Below, in pieces: positions 28,608 to 37,307 of a stretch of DNA of 64,000 nt. The DNA lies in assembly GCF_002924445.1 (NCBI RefSeq), contig NZ_PIGG01000014.1, positions 62,001 to 126,000 of the forward strand, written 5' to 3'. The position numbers were made by a program, and so were the translations under genes. A model generated the notes under the pieces. It was given only the letters and a program-made list of their open reading frames with translations, had not been told where the DNA came from and made no database searches. This DNA is from Minwuia thermotolerans. GTDB taxonomy: Bacteria > Pseudomonadota > Alphaproteobacteria > Minwuiales > Minwuiaceae. Position 1 is the first letter of the stretch. Every line of letters starts with the position of its first letter.

Positions 28608-28724
28608 TTCCGCAACTCCTCCCCTGAAAACATGTCTCTCCCATGATGGTGCGGCTTCGTTCGAGTTTCCAATTCCACCCGCCCGGGGGTAACTTTCCGA
28701 ACGCGGGTCAGCACGGAGGGCGCC

Positions 28725-29171
28725 ATGAAGGGCGAAGTTCTGGAATACGACATCGACGCCGACCACGGCCTGATCTCGGCCGATGACGGCAATCGCTACC
28801 AGTTCCGCGGCATGGACGTCCGCGCCGACCGTCCGCCGCGCCCCGGCGACCGCGTCGATTTCCAGACCGAGGGGAACGACGCCCGCGAGATCTACGTCCA
28901 GAAGCCAGCTGTCCCTGCGGATGGCAAGAACAAGATCGTGGCTGGCCTGCTGGCGATCTTCATCGGCGCGCTGGGCATCCACAAGTTCTATCTGGGCTAT
29001 TCGACAGCCGGAATCATCATGCTGGCGGTGTTCCTGCTGGGCTGGATCGCGCTGGGCATTCCCAGCATCATCATCAGCATCATCGCCTTCATCGAAGGCA
29101 TCATCTATCTCGTGAAGTCCGACGAGGAGTTCCACCAGCGCTACGTCGCCAACAAGCGCGCCTGGTTCTGA
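28725..29171 (+). CDS. TM2-domain protein with N-terminal cold-shock-like domain
   Basis: A 148-residue protein. Residues 1-60 (MKGEVLEYDIDADHGLISADDGNRYQFRG, GDRVDF) resemble a cold-shock/OB-type strand pattern. Residues about 67-135 form a TM2 domain with two helices, the GALGIHKFYLGYSTAGIIM motif and a second helix pair. TM2 proteins are small membrane proteins of unclear role. The ATG at 28725 fits both domains. It is followed after eight bases by the PhyH gene. Confidence 0.83.
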   Translation: MKGEVLEYDIDADHGLISADDGNRYQFRGMDVRADRPPRPGDRVDFQTEGNDAREIYVQKPAVPADGKNKIVAGLLAIFIGALGIHKFYLGYSTAGIIMLAVFLLGWIALGIPSIIISIIAFIEGIIYLVKSDEEFHQRYVANKRAWF

Positions 29172-29179
29172 GGCCGGGC

Positions 29180-29983
29180 GTGCTGACCGAAGCGGAGGTC
29201 GGGCACTACCGGGACCGGGGCTATGCCGTACCGGCGAACTACCGGGTGCCCGATGCGGCCCTGGCAGGCATGCGCCGGGATCTTGACCGCCTGATCGAGG
29301 CCAACCCCCATGTCAGCCCCGACGCCATGTTCTGCCCCCACGAGCCGGACCACGGCACGCAGGGCCTGAAGGGGGACCGCGTGTGGCTGGAGCACGCCGG
29401 CACGCCCGAGATCCTGGACATGGTGGAACAGGTGATCGGCGGCGACTTCCTGCTCTGGGGCACCACGGTCTTCGGCAAGCCGGCCCATTCGGGCAAGGAA
29501 ACGCCCTGGCACCAGGACGGCGAGTACTGGCCGATCCGGCCCCTCGCAACCTGCTCCGTCTGGATCGCACTGGACGCCGCGACCCCCGAGAACGGCTGTC
29601 TTCGGGTCATTCCCGGCAGCCACCGGGACCGCCGGCTGCGCCGCCACCGGACCAATGACGGCGGCCACCTGACGCTCAACCAGCAGCTGGAGGCCGACGA
29701 GTACAGCGAGGCCGACGCGGTCGACATCGTGCTGGCGCCGGGGCAGATCTCGCTTCACGATATCTACATGGTGCATGGCTCCCGCCCGAACCGCTCGCCG
29801 CGGCGCCGGGCCGGCTACGTGCTGCGCTTCATGCCGACGACCTCGCATTTCGACCGGCAACTGGGGGCCGAGATCGCGAAGCGCACCGGAGGCGCAGTCG
29901 ATTTCGCTACCCGCCCCCTCTACCTGATGCGCGGCCGCGACGTCTGCGGGCGCAACGAGCTGGCCGAACGGAGCCCGGCATAG
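29180..29983 (+). CDS. Phytanoyl-CoA dioxygenase (PhyH) family protein
   Basis: A 267-residue Fe(II)/2-oxoglutarate-dependent dioxygenase. The iron-binding His-x-Asp is in PWHQDGEYWPI, the distal histidine in HDIYMVHGSRPN, and a nearby arginine for 2-oxoglutarate follows in SPRRRAGYVLRF. The start is a GTG at 29180 (MLTEAEVGHYRDRGYAV), eight bases behind the TM2 gene, and the stop is two bases before ruvX. Substrate is unknown; the family includes many hydroxylases of small molecules. Confidence 0.87.
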   Translation: MLTEAEVGHYRDRGYAVPANYRVPDAALAGMRRDLDRLIEANPHVSPDAMFCPHEPDHGTQGLKGDRVWLEHAGTPEILDMVEQVIGGDFLLWGTTVFGKPAHSGKETPWHQDGEYWPIRPLATCSVWIALDAATPENGCLRVIPGSHRDRRLRRHRTNDGGHLTLNQQLEADEYSEADAVDIVLAPGQISLHDIYMVHGSRPNRSPRRRAGYVLRFMPTTSHFDRQLGAEIAKRTGGAVDFATRPLYLMRGRDVCGRNELAERSPA

Positions 29984-29985
29984 GC

Positions 29986-30441
29986 GTGTTGCTGGAGAGC
30001 GCCGCCCGGCTGAAGGCGGCCTGCGCCGGCCGGCGGCTGCTGGGACTCGACCCGGGGACGAAGACGATCGGCGTCGCCGTCGCCGATCCCGGACACCAGG
30101 TGGCGACGCCACTGACCGTGATCCGGCGGACGAAGTTCACGGCCGACCTGGCGGCGCTGCAGGCGTTGATCGCCGAATACGACATCGGCGGGCTTGTGAT
30201 CGGGCTGCCGCTCAACATGGACGGGACGGCCGGCCCCAGGGCGCAGTCCGTCCGCGCCTTCCAGCGGAACCTGGAGTCGGCCCTGGATCTGCCCATGATC
30301 CTGCACGACGAACGCATGTCGACCCAGGCCGTCGAACGCAGCCTGATCGGGCAGGACGTCTCGCGCCGCCGGCGCGCCGAGGTGATCGACGCCCACGCCG
30401 CCGCCTATATCCTTCAGGGGGTGCTGGACGCCCGGCCGTAA
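29986..30441 (+). CDS. ruvX: Putative pre-16S rRNA nuclease / Holliday junction resolvase-like YqgF (RuvX)
   Basis: A 151-residue RNase H-fold nuclease implicated in 16S rRNA 5'-end processing. The three acidic active-site regions are seen as LLGLDPGTKTIGVAVAD, ILHDERMSTQAVE and EVIDAHAAAYILQ. VIGLPLNMDGTAGPRAQ is the conserved middle block. It starts with GTG two bases after the PhyH stop; the frame N-terminal to the fold is about 15 residues longer than in many homologues. Confidence 0.92.
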   Translation: MLLESAARLKAACAGRRLLGLDPGTKTIGVAVADPGHQVATPLTVIRRTKFTADLAALQALIAEYDIGGLVIGLPLNMDGTAGPRAQSVRAFQRNLESALDLPMILHDERMSTQAVERSLIGQDVSRRRRAEVIDAHAAAYILQGVLDARP

Positions 30442-30442
30442 G

Positions 30443-31489
30443 TCACTGTTCGCTGCGGGCCAGACGGGTCTCGGCGCGCCGATCGGCGCCGCTCGGCAGG
30501 CGCGGGCCGCCGCGGACGATCCAGTGCCAGACGTCGTGCTGCACGATGGGCCCGTTCAGGTCGCGGAACAACAGGTGCCAGCCCTTCGGATAGAAGGCGA
30601 GATCGGGTTCCACGGTCATGCGGTCCAGCGTCTTCTCCACCGATGCCTGGGGCACGATCTCGTCGCGTTCGCCGTACAGCACCAGAAGGGGTGTATCGAT
30701 CTTCGGCGCGGCCTCGTAGGCGGCGTCCATCAGGTCGACGAGGCCGGAAATGGCGTCGACCCGTGCGCCCTTGATCACCAGCGGATCCCGCCCCAGTCCG
30801 ATCAGCATCTCGATGTTGTCGGAGGCCTGCTTGCGGATGCCCTCTCCGGTCAGCACCACGCCCGGTATGATCGTGCGCAGAATCTCGAGACCGCTCGCCA
30901 TCCAGTTCGCCATGGTCTTGCGGCTCCAGACGGCAGGCGCGGCCAGGACGGCGCCGTCCACCTCGGGCGGATCGGGCCGGCCGAGCAGCGCCATGATCAC
31001 CGCGCCGCCCATGCTCTCGCCGACAAGGTAGAGCGGCTTGCCGGGATGACGCTCCCTGACCACGCCGATGACCTGGCGCAGATCCCCCGTCAACGTGTCG
31101 ACGCCCGGCCAGATTCCCCGCCGGTCGGCCTGCCCGAAGCCCCGCTGATCATAGGCGTAGACCGTCAGGCCGTTGGCGGACCAGCGCCCGGTCGATTCCG
31201 CCCAGGCATTGCTGTAGTCATTGAAGCCGTGCAGCGCGACCACCACCGCAAGCGGCTCCGGGCCCACGGCGCGGTGAACGCGGACCGGCAGACGATAGCC
31301 GTCGGCCATGACCAGTGCATCTCCGGTCAGCGCCGCCTCCGTCCGCGGCGGCCCCGCCGTCTGATAGGTCGGACCGCAAGCGCCGATCTGGACAAGCAGG
31401 CCGAGGACCGGGACTATCGCAAGGAACCGCAGGACGCGGTGAAGCCCGCGCCGCCGGCATGAGGTCTCGAGGTCTGTGGTCGATGTCAT
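30443..31489 (-). CDS. Alpha/beta hydrolase, lysophospholipase/monoacylglycerol lipase-like, possible lipoprotein
   Basis: A 348-residue serine hydrolase. The nucleophile elbow is YLVGESMGGAVIM; ALHGFNDYSNAWAES is the oxyanion region, and LVLYGERDEIVP and GWHLLFRD carry the Asp and His. The N-terminus has a hydrophobic signal ending IGACGPT, which fits a weak lipobox, so the protein is probably exported and lipid-anchored. The first seven bases overlap the divergent SnoaL-like gene, leaving no room for separate promoters outside coding sequence. Confidence 0.84.
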   Translation of the reverse strand: MTSTTDLETSCRRRGLHRVLRFLAIVPVLGLLVQIGACGPTYQTAGPPRTEAALTGDALVMADGYRLPVRVHRAVGPEPLAVVVALHGFNDYSNAWAESTGRWSANGLTVYAYDQRGFGQADRRGIWPGVDTLTGDLRQVIGVVRERHPGKPLYLVGESMGGAVIMALLGRPDPPEVDGAVLAAPAVWSRKTMANWMASGLEILRTIIPGVVLTGEGIRKQASDNIEMLIGLGRDPLVIKGARVDAISGLVDLMDAAYEAAPKIDTPLLVLYGERDEIVPQASVEKTLDRMTVEPDLAFYPKGWHLLFRDLNGPIVQHDVWHWIVRGGPRLPSGADRRAETRLARSEQ

Positions 31490-31896
31490 GGGACGATAGT
31501 AGAGGCAAAGGCCTGATCGAGGCGAACGCGGCGTTCTACCGCGCCTTCGCCGATGGCGACCTGCGGGCGATGAGCGCGTTGTGGGCCGACCACGATGATC
31601 TGGTCTGCATTCACCCGGGCCATGAGCGGCTCACGGGGCGCAGCCCGGTACTGGCCAGTTGGTTCGCGATCCTGGAGAACCCACCGCCGGTCCGAACCTC
31701 GGACGCGCGCGCCGTGCCGCTGGGACAGGCCGGACTGGTCACCTGTACCGAAGCCATCGGGAACAACCGCCTGGCCGCGACCAACGCCTTCGAATGGGAT
31801 GGCGAGGCCTGGCGCATGGTGCTCCACCAGGCCGGTCCGGTGCTGGCCGAGGACCGGCGCGAACCCGGGCGGGGGCCGTCGGGCGCCGTTCACTGA
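31483..31896 (+). CDS. SnoaL/NTF2-like protein (DUF4440 type)
   Basis: A 137-residue NTF2-fold protein: LIEANAAFYRAFADGDLRAMSALWADHDDLVCIHPG, then LTGRSPVLASWFAIL and a C-terminal strand pair. The family includes isomerases, cyclases and domains of unknown role. The ATG at 31483 starts close to the fold; an ATG at 31459 is possible. Its 5' end overlaps the divergent hydrolase gene and its 3' end the convergent glycosylase-like gene. Confidence 0.78.
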   Translation: MSWDDSRGKGLIEANAAFYRAFADGDLRAMSALWADHDDLVCIHPGHERLTGRSPVLASWFAILENPPPVRTSDARAVPLGQAGLVTCTEAIGNNRLAATNAFEWDGEAWRMVLHQAGPVLAEDRREPGRGPSGAVH

Positions 31897-32474
31897 AGCA
31901 GTGCCGCGACACGCGCCCGAAGATGGGGCAGCACATCGGCCTCGAACCATGGATTGCGTTTCAGCCAGCCATTGTTGCGCCCGGACGGGTGCGGCAGGGG
32001 CAGGAGACCGGGCGCGTAATCCCGCCACGCGCCGACGGTTTCGGTCAGCGTCGCGCGGCGGCGCCCGCCCAGATACCAGGCCTGCGCGTACTGGCCGATG
32101 CAGATGGTCAGCTCCACGTCGCCCAGCATCGGCACCAGCCGCGAATGCCAGGTGGCGCGGCATTCGGGCCGGGGCGGCAGATCCCCGGACCGACCGGTAC
32201 CAGGATAGCAGAAGCCCATGGGCACGATGGCGATGCGCGCCGGGTCGTAGAAGACGTCCTTTTCGACGCCGAGCCACTGCCGCAGCCGGTCTCCCGACGG
32301 ATCGTTCCAGGGAATGCCGGTCTCGTGCACCCTTATGCCCGGCGCCTGCCCCGCGAGCAGGATACGCGCACCCGGCGCGGCGCGCAGCACCGGCCGTGGC
32401 CCGGCCGGTAAATCAGCGCATTTCCGGCAGGCCCGGATTTCCGCCAGCAAGGTCTCCAGCTCGTCGCTCAACAA
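31890..32474 (-). CDS. Uracil-DNA glycosylase family protein
   Basis: A 194-residue member of the uracil-DNA glycosylase superfamily: ILLAGQAPGIRVHETGIPWNDPSGDRL is the water-activating region and LLPLPHPSGRNNGW the C-terminal motif. Cysteines in ACRKCADL and a later pair 16 residues apart (GFC ... PEC) resemble the [4Fe-4S] ligands of family 4/5 enzymes. The frame opens to an ATG at 32546, but that lies beyond a terminator of the upstream gene, so a TTG near 32474 is more likely the start. Start remains uncertain. Confidence 0.78.
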   Translation of the reverse strand: MLSDELETLLAEIRACRKCADLPAGPRPVLRAAPGARILLAGQAPGIRVHETGIPWNDPSGDRLRQWLGVEKDVFYDPARIAIVPMGFCYPGTGRSGDLPPRPECRATWHSRLVPMLGDVELTICIGQYAQAWYLGGRRRATLTETVGAWRDYAPGLLPLPHPSGRNNGWLKRNPWFEADVLPHLRARVAALLQ

Positions 32475-32491
32475 TCCGCCATGTCTCAATG

Positions 32492-32519
32492 AAAACGCGC
32501 CGGCCCGGGGACCGGCGCG
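32492..32519 (-). terminator. Rho-independent terminator at the end of the multiheme cluster
   Basis: On the minus strand, an eight-base-pair stem (CGCGCCGG with CCGGCGCG, eight-base loop) is followed by TTTT. It lies 28 bases past the stop of the flavin reductase gene and closes the seven-gene electron-transfer cluster. Confidence 0.8.
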
Positions 32520-32546
32520 CTCAATGACGCGGAAATGTGGCGCCAA

Positions 32547-33830
32547 TCAGGCGTCCAGTTCCATGTCCGTCTTCGGTACCGAGATGCAGGTCAGGCAGGA
32601 GCCCTTGTCGACATCGGCGCTCGGCTCGGTGGCGTAATTCACCTCGCCGGCCAGCACGGCAGTGATGCAGGTGCCGCAGGCGCCGGCGCGGCAGCCCGAA
32701 TCCATGTCGATGTCATTGGCTTCGGCGAACTCGAGAATTGTGTCAGCCGATCCGTCCCAGACCAGTTCCTTTTCGGAACGCGTGAACTTCAGCTTGAAGC
32801 CGGAGCCGGAGACAGGCGCGGCGGCCCCGTCCTCGGTGTCCGCGGTCTTCTTCGACTTCACCGTCGCGGGACCGAAGGCCTCGAAGTGGATGCGAGATTC
32901 CGGCACGTCCCACTCGCGCAGGCCGTGGAACAGGCTCTCCATCATCGGCGGCGGGCCGCAGAAGTAGTAGTCGTAGTTGTTGGACGGCAGAACCTCACGG
33001 AACAGGTCCGCGCCGACACGGCCCTCCAGGTGGTAGTCCCTGCCCTGCTCGTCGTTGTCATCGGGCTTGGAGTAGACGATACGCACGTGGACGTTCTCGT
33101 TCTCCCGGTCGAGCCGCTCCAGATGCTCGCGGAAGACATGCTCGGCGCTGTTGCGGACGCCGAGGAAGAACCAGGTCTCCCGTTTCGAACCCGATTCCAC
33201 GATCGCATTGAGCATCGAAAGCACCGGCGTGATCCCGATGCCGCCGCCGATCAGCACGACCGGGGTCTGGCGGTGCATGTCGAGGAAGAAGTCGCCGTTG
33301 GGCGCCTGGACGTCGAGGATGTCGCCCTCGTTGACGTGGTCGTGGAAATAGTTGGACGACGACTTGCCCACATCGGCCTTCGCCGGATCCTTCGGCGGCG
33401 GGTTGCGCTTGATCGAAACCCGGTAATACTCGCTCTTCGGGCTGTCGGAGAGCGAATAGCAGCGGGTCGTCACCTTCTTGCCCGACGGCAGGTTGAGCTT
33501 GAAGGTCAGATACTGTCCGGGTTCGAAGGGCGGCAGCGGCCGTTCGTCATGCGGGCGGAGGTAGAAGGAACAGATGTCCTTGTTCTCGGGATTCTTGCGC
33601 TCGACGCGGAACTTGCGCACGCCATTCCAGGAAAGCTCGTTCTTCTGCTTGTCGAATTCGCGCGCCGCCTTGATGCGGTCCACCCGCTCGCGCAGATAGG
33701 CGATCTCGGCCTGGATGCCCCGGTCGGTGACGCCGGCGGCTCTGAAATTGTTGTAGATCAGGGACAGAACGTACAGGCCCATAAGGGCCAGCACGGCTAT
33801 CGCGACGTAGTTCACGGCTCCCAGTTCCAT
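32547..33830 (-). CDS. Membrane-anchored FAD/NAD(P) reductase with C-terminal [2Fe-2S] domain
   Basis: A 427-residue protein. One N-terminal helix (about 6-26) anchors it. A coiled segment leads to an FNR-type FAD domain (TRCYSLSDSP), an NAD domain (VVLIGGGIGITPVLSML, YYFCGPPPMM) and a C-terminal plant-type ferredoxin domain with GCRAGACGTC and a fourth cysteine in GSCLTC. The domain order is reversed relative to NqrF and matches phthalate-dioxygenase-reductase-like enzymes. As the last gene of the multiheme cluster it probably exchanges electrons between NAD(P)H and the membrane chain. Confidence 0.85.
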   Translation of the reverse strand: MELGAVNYVAIAVLALMGLYVLSLIYNNFRAAGVTDRGIQAEIAYLRERVDRIKAAREFDKQKNELSWNGVRKFRVERKNPENKDICSFYLRPHDERPLPPFEPGQYLTFKLNLPSGKKVTTRCYSLSDSPKSEYYRVSIKRNPPPKDPAKADVGKSSSNYFHDHVNEGDILDVQAPNGDFFLDMHRQTPVVLIGGGIGITPVLSMLNAIVESGSKRETWFFLGVRNSAEHVFREHLERLDRENENVHVRIVYSKPDDNDEQGRDYHLEGRVGADLFREVLPSNNYDYYFCGPPPMMESLFHGLREWDVPESRIHFEAFGPATVKSKKTADTEDGAAAPVSGSGFKLKFTRSEKELVWDGSADTILEFAEANDIDMDSGCRAGACGTCITAVLAGEVNYATEPSADVDKGSCLTCISVPKTDMELDA

Positions 33831-33879
33831 CCTGCCCTATCCCTCCTGTAAGACGGCGGCGGATCCCCCCGCCCGGACC

Positions 33880-33901
33880 GGCGGGGCCCGATCGCCCCGC
33901 C
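33880..33901 (-). other. GC-rich intercistronic hairpin between beta-barrel and reductase genes
   Basis: GGCGGGG and CCCCGCC form a seven-base-pair stem with an eight-base loop just after the beta-barrel gene stop. No U run follows on the minus strand, so it may protect the upstream mRNA or attenuate read-through rather than terminate fully. Confidence 0.55.
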
Positions 33902-33912
33902 CTGTCGGACCG

Positions 33913-35421
33913 TCAGAACTTGCGGCGCACCTCGAAACGGATGCCGCTGACATCATCGTCATTCTGGCGGATACCGTACATCGCGTCGGCCCGCAGAATC
34001 CATGCCTTCGATACAGGGAGCTGCCAGCGCACGCCGAGCGCGTACTGGTCGCCGTTGATGTTCGTGTTGTCGGCGTGCTCCTGGACGGTCGCCGCCTCGA
34101 GCACGAGTTGCTGGTCCAGATTGAACAGATACTGCACGCCGATGGCGCCGCCGAAGGTGCCGGCCGCAGTGTCGTCGAGGAACGGGAACCCGGTCAGGCC
34201 GTCGGTCTCGAAGTTGATGCCGGTGTTGATCAGCAGGCCTTCCGCATTCGCCAGCGCCTGCGGCCGTTTGAAGCCGACGAAGAAATTGGCGTAGGGGACC
34301 AGCGTATAGGGCTTGCTCGTCATCCAGCTGGTTTCCAACAGCAGGGCGGCGCCCTGTCCGAGCGTCGGCTGGCCGTCATCGCGGTTCTGGTGGCTGAAAT
34401 AGCCCCGGACCGAGTATGACAGGACGTTCTCATAGCGGGTCGACCATGACAGGCCGATGCTGAGCAGGTCCTGGTCGCCCAGCTTGTCGTCGTCGACGTC
34501 GATGAAGCCGAGACCGCCTTCGAAATAACCTTCCAGCGCCTCGATGAAGATGTTGGTGCCGTAGACGTTGGAATTGTGCTCGTTGCGCACGCCCGCGCCA
34601 TTGACGATGCCGTTGTTCTCGACATCGTCGAAGCCAGCGAAGAACGAGATGTCCATGTTGGAGATGTCGAGCTCCGGCGAGTTCAGCGCCGGGATCGCAT
34701 AGGCGATGCCCAGGACCTGGTCGTCCATCCAGATGCCGTTCTGGTAGAACAGCGGCACCAGGCCGAAGGAGAACGGATAGTCGCCGTCATAGTAGCGGCC
34801 CGTGAAGCCCGCAGCGATGGCGCCCGCGTCGCCCTCGAAGAACAGGGTCTCCAGGTTCAGGTCCGTCTGCAGGTCGCACTTGTCGGCGCTGTTGCCGCCG
34901 AAGAACTCGCAGCGGGTGAACTGACCGCCATTGTCGAGCGGCCGCAGGAAGGTGTGAATGCGCTCCGTCGAGGTGATCTTGAAATCGATGTCGAGGTTCA
35001 GACGCGTGGCGATCTGGCCGACTTCCGCATTGCCGTTGTCATTGAAGGCGATGGCGGTCCGGATGTCACCGAAGGCCTGGATCGCGAACTGCGTCGGATT
35101 GAGCTTGCCGAAGACGTAGCTCGGTTCATCGAGCTGGCCGGAAATGTACTGAGGCTGGCCAAGCTCGAACAGCGGCCTGGGCGCCTCGACCTCCGACTTG
35201 CCGCCGTAGATCGCCAGCTGCGCTTCGATGTCGTATTCGGTGTCCTCGTAGTTCGGATCGGGCTTGAAGGCCCCCTCCTCCAGCGGCACGCGCTTGGCGC
35301 CCGCGGACATTTCCGGATTGTAGTCTTCCGCCGCCCACGTTCCGCCGGCGGCGTAAACCAGTATCGCCGCGGCGGCGGTCGCGCCCGCGACGAATTTCCT
35401 GCCAAGAAGCACTCGATTCAT
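33913..35421 (-). CDS. Outer-membrane beta-barrel (porin-like) protein of the multiheme cluster
   Basis: A 502-residue exported protein with a signal peptide (AGATAAAAILVYAAGGTWA) and long alternating strands rich in aromatic and acidic residues. It ends in RFEVRRKF, with the terminal phenylalanine expected for outer-membrane barrels. One cysteine pair (RCEFFGG, KCDLQT) may form a loop disulfide. It has no CxxC motif of MtrB type. The ATG at 35421 gives a normal signal peptide. Lying between five-heme cytochrome and reductase genes, it could hold a cytochrome in the outer membrane or admit a substrate; which is unknown. Confidence 0.78.
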   Translation of the reverse strand: MNRVLLGRKFVAGATAAAAILVYAAGGTWAAEDYNPEMSAGAKRVPLEEGAFKPDPNYEDTEYDIEAQLAIYGGKSEVEAPRPLFELGQPQYISGQLDEPSYVFGKLNPTQFAIQAFGDIRTAIAFNDNGNAEVGQIATRLNLDIDFKITSTERIHTFLRPLDNGGQFTRCEFFGGNSADKCDLQTDLNLETLFFEGDAGAIAAGFTGRYYDGDYPFSFGLVPLFYQNGIWMDDQVLGIAYAIPALNSPELDISNMDISFFAGFDDVENNGIVNGAGVRNEHNSNVYGTNIFIEALEGYFEGGLGFIDVDDDKLGDQDLLSIGLSWSTRYENVLSYSVRGYFSHQNRDDGQPTLGQGAALLLETSWMTSKPYTLVPYANFFVGFKRPQALANAEGLLINTGINFETDGLTGFPFLDDTAAGTFGGAIGVQYLFNLDQQLVLEAATVQEHADNTNINGDQYALGVRWQLPVSKAWILRADAMYGIRQNDDDVSGIRFEVRRKF

Positions 35422-35475
35422 CTTCCCAAACCCCCCGGGCCCACCCTCCGGCCCCAAATCGAAACAAGGTCCTGA

Positions 35476-35504
35476 CCGGCCGCCGCGTTGTCGGCGGCGG
35501 CCGG
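35476..35504 (-). other. GC-rich intercistronic hairpin between five-heme cytochrome and beta-barrel genes
   Basis: A perfect eleven-base-pair stem (CCGGCCGCCGC with GCGGCGGCCGG, seven-base loop), 13 bases after the cytochrome stop. No U run follows. It may separate expression levels of the two genes. Confidence 0.6.
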
Positions 35505-35517
35505 CCGGCTGTGGCGG

Positions 35518-37305
35518 CTACTGGACCTCGATCTCCACAGTGTAGGGATGCATGTCCAGCATCCACTGGTTCATCGACTGCTCCATCTCCTTCGTCGCGC
35601 CGACGAAGCGCATGAAGTAGATGGGTTCCGCGCGGCTGCGCATCCGAGCCGAGAGCTTGTAGGTGCCCGGCTTGGTGAGCAGTTCGCCCGGCACCGAATA
35701 TTCGGCGTCGCGGGACGACAGCGGCGGGATCGAACGGGCCTCCATCCGCACGAACTGCGGGTGGTTGAGAACCGTTGTCGGCACGTTCGGCTGACGCAGG
35801 AACGGCCGCTGATCGACGTCGAAGTTCACCGGCAGGAACATCTCCCGATCCGTTCCCTTCACGTTGGTGGTCAGGAACTTGGTCTGAAGATTGAACAGCT
35901 GGCGGTCATGCTCGATCTTGCCCTGCTGGACGTCCTCCGAATGAAGGTCGGCCATGTCGCCGGCGCTGTCCACGTAACCCGATTCCCAGATGCGGTTGCC
36001 GTCCGGATCGGTCAGCGCGACGTTCAGCCAGATCTCCGGCTGGGCGCCCAGGCTGCCCGAGGGCAGATTGTGGCCCGAGTTCGTGTTGGTGACCTTGTAG
36101 GCGAACTGGAAGTCCTGGCCGACACGCGGGGCGCCGTCGAAGAACGGGCCGTCGAGATGGCTGCCGTTCTCCATCACCGCCCGGCGCAGTTCCTTCTTGT
36201 ATTCCAGCCCTTCGAGGTTCTCCTCGATGATGTAGCGGGCCTCGAAACGATCGTCCTCGGAAGACCAGACCTCGGGGAAATCGACCTCGATCTCGCCGTT
36301 GTATACCTTGTCCTCGAACTCCTCGGTGCCCCAGCCGGCGCGCCAGTCGAACTGCAGCCATTCCTCGATGGTCCAGTTCTCGGCGACCGGGTTGTGCGGG
36401 AAGATGCCCGGATGGGCGATCGGGTAGCCCGGACCGTAGAAGGCGTGATTGCTGCGGCGGCGGTCCGGATTGATCTCCTCGCCGTTCACCACTGCGGCCG
36501 GCCCCTGAGCATATCCTTCGGCCCTGCCCGGAACCTTGCCCATGTGGCATTCCTGACAGGTGATGCCCTCACGCAGAGCCGGGCTGTCGCGGTACTGGTC
36601 CCAGACCACCTCAAGCTTGATGCCCAGGTTCACGGCCACCTGGTGGCAGCTGGCGCAGAACTCGGATTTCGAGATCTGCTCGAACTTGACCACCTCGGTG
36701 TGGATCTGGTTGCCGCGCTCCTCGTCGGAGGTGGCGACGCGGTAGAAGCTCTTGTCCTTGATGACCTTCTTGAGCGTCTCGCCGTCGGAGTTGGTGTAGA
36801 CCGGCGCGTAGATGCGGCCGGGCTCGATCCGCCGCTCGCCGTTCACCTTGTAGTAGGTGTTGTTGACGCGGTGGCAGGTGATGCAGGTGATGCCCTCGCG
36901 CGCCACCTGGCTGCGCTCCCACAACGGCGCGGCACGCGATTCGCCGAGCGTCGTGCCGACGCTCTGATGGCAGCGCACGCAGAAGGTGCCGATCGTGCCC
37001 TGAGTCAGGTTCGTGATCGCCTGCTCGAACTTGTGGAACATGGGCGAGATCGACGCGTAGGCGTGGTTCGAAGACGACCACTCCCTGTAGATCTCCTCAT
37101 GACAGGCGGCGCACTTGGACGCGCTGGGGAACATGTCCTCGCTGAACAGTTCCGTATGCGCCTCGTCGCCAAGCTTCTGCGCCTCGGTGTCGCTCTGCGC
37201 CTGCGCGCTGGAGACCCCGAAGGCCAGAAATGCCGCCATGGCCAGCCCGCCGAAGCGTGCGACCAGGGCGCGGAATTCCGTCCGTCGTCCTGATGCGTTC
37301 ATCAT
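35518..37305 (-). CDS. Five-heme periplasmic cytochrome c with C-terminal beta-rich domain
   Basis: A 595-residue secreted protein: signal peptide ending SSAQAQ, then five CxxCH motifs in order CAACH, CVRCH, CITCH, CASCH, CQECH within the first half. Many extra histidines (SSNHAYASISPMFHKF) can serve as distal ligands. The C-terminal half has no hemes and reads like a beta-sandwich (KVTNTNSGHNLPSGS, WLNVALTDPDGNRIWESGY), a region seen in other large multiheme cytochromes. Two tandem ATGs follow a GGAGG; the first is used. It starts two bases after the stop of the ten-heme gene. Probable periplasmic electron carrier or reductase; substrate unknown. Confidence 0.88.
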   Translation of the reverse strand: MMNASGRRTEFRALVARFGGLAMAAFLAFGVSSAQAQSDTEAQKLGDEAHTELFSEDMFPSASKCAACHEEIYREWSSSNHAYASISPMFHKFEQAITNLTQGTIGTFCVRCHQSVGTTLGESRAAPLWERSQVAREGITCITCHRVNNTYYKVNGERRIEPGRIYAPVYTNSDGETLKKVIKDKSFYRVATSDEERGNQIHTEVVKFEQISKSEFCASCHQVAVNLGIKLEVVWDQYRDSPALREGITCQECHMGKVPGRAEGYAQGPAAVVNGEEINPDRRRSNHAFYGPGYPIAHPGIFPHNPVAENWTIEEWLQFDWRAGWGTEEFEDKVYNGEIEVDFPEVWSSEDDRFEARYIIEENLEGLEYKKELRRAVMENGSHLDGPFFDGAPRVGQDFQFAYKVTNTNSGHNLPSGSLGAQPEIWLNVALTDPDGNRIWESGYVDSAGDMADLHSEDVQQGKIEHDRQLFNLQTKFLTTNVKGTDREMFLPVNFDVDQRPFLRQPNVPTTVLNHPQFVRMEARSIPPLSSRDAEYSVPGELLTKPGTYKLSARMRSRAEPIYFMRFVGATKEMEQSMNQWMLDMHPYTVEIEVQ

Positions 37306-37307
37306 CC

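Noticed and set aside
32547-33830. NqrF subunit of Na+-translocating NADH:quinone reductase
   Set aside because: The domain order is reversed and no other nqr gene is present.
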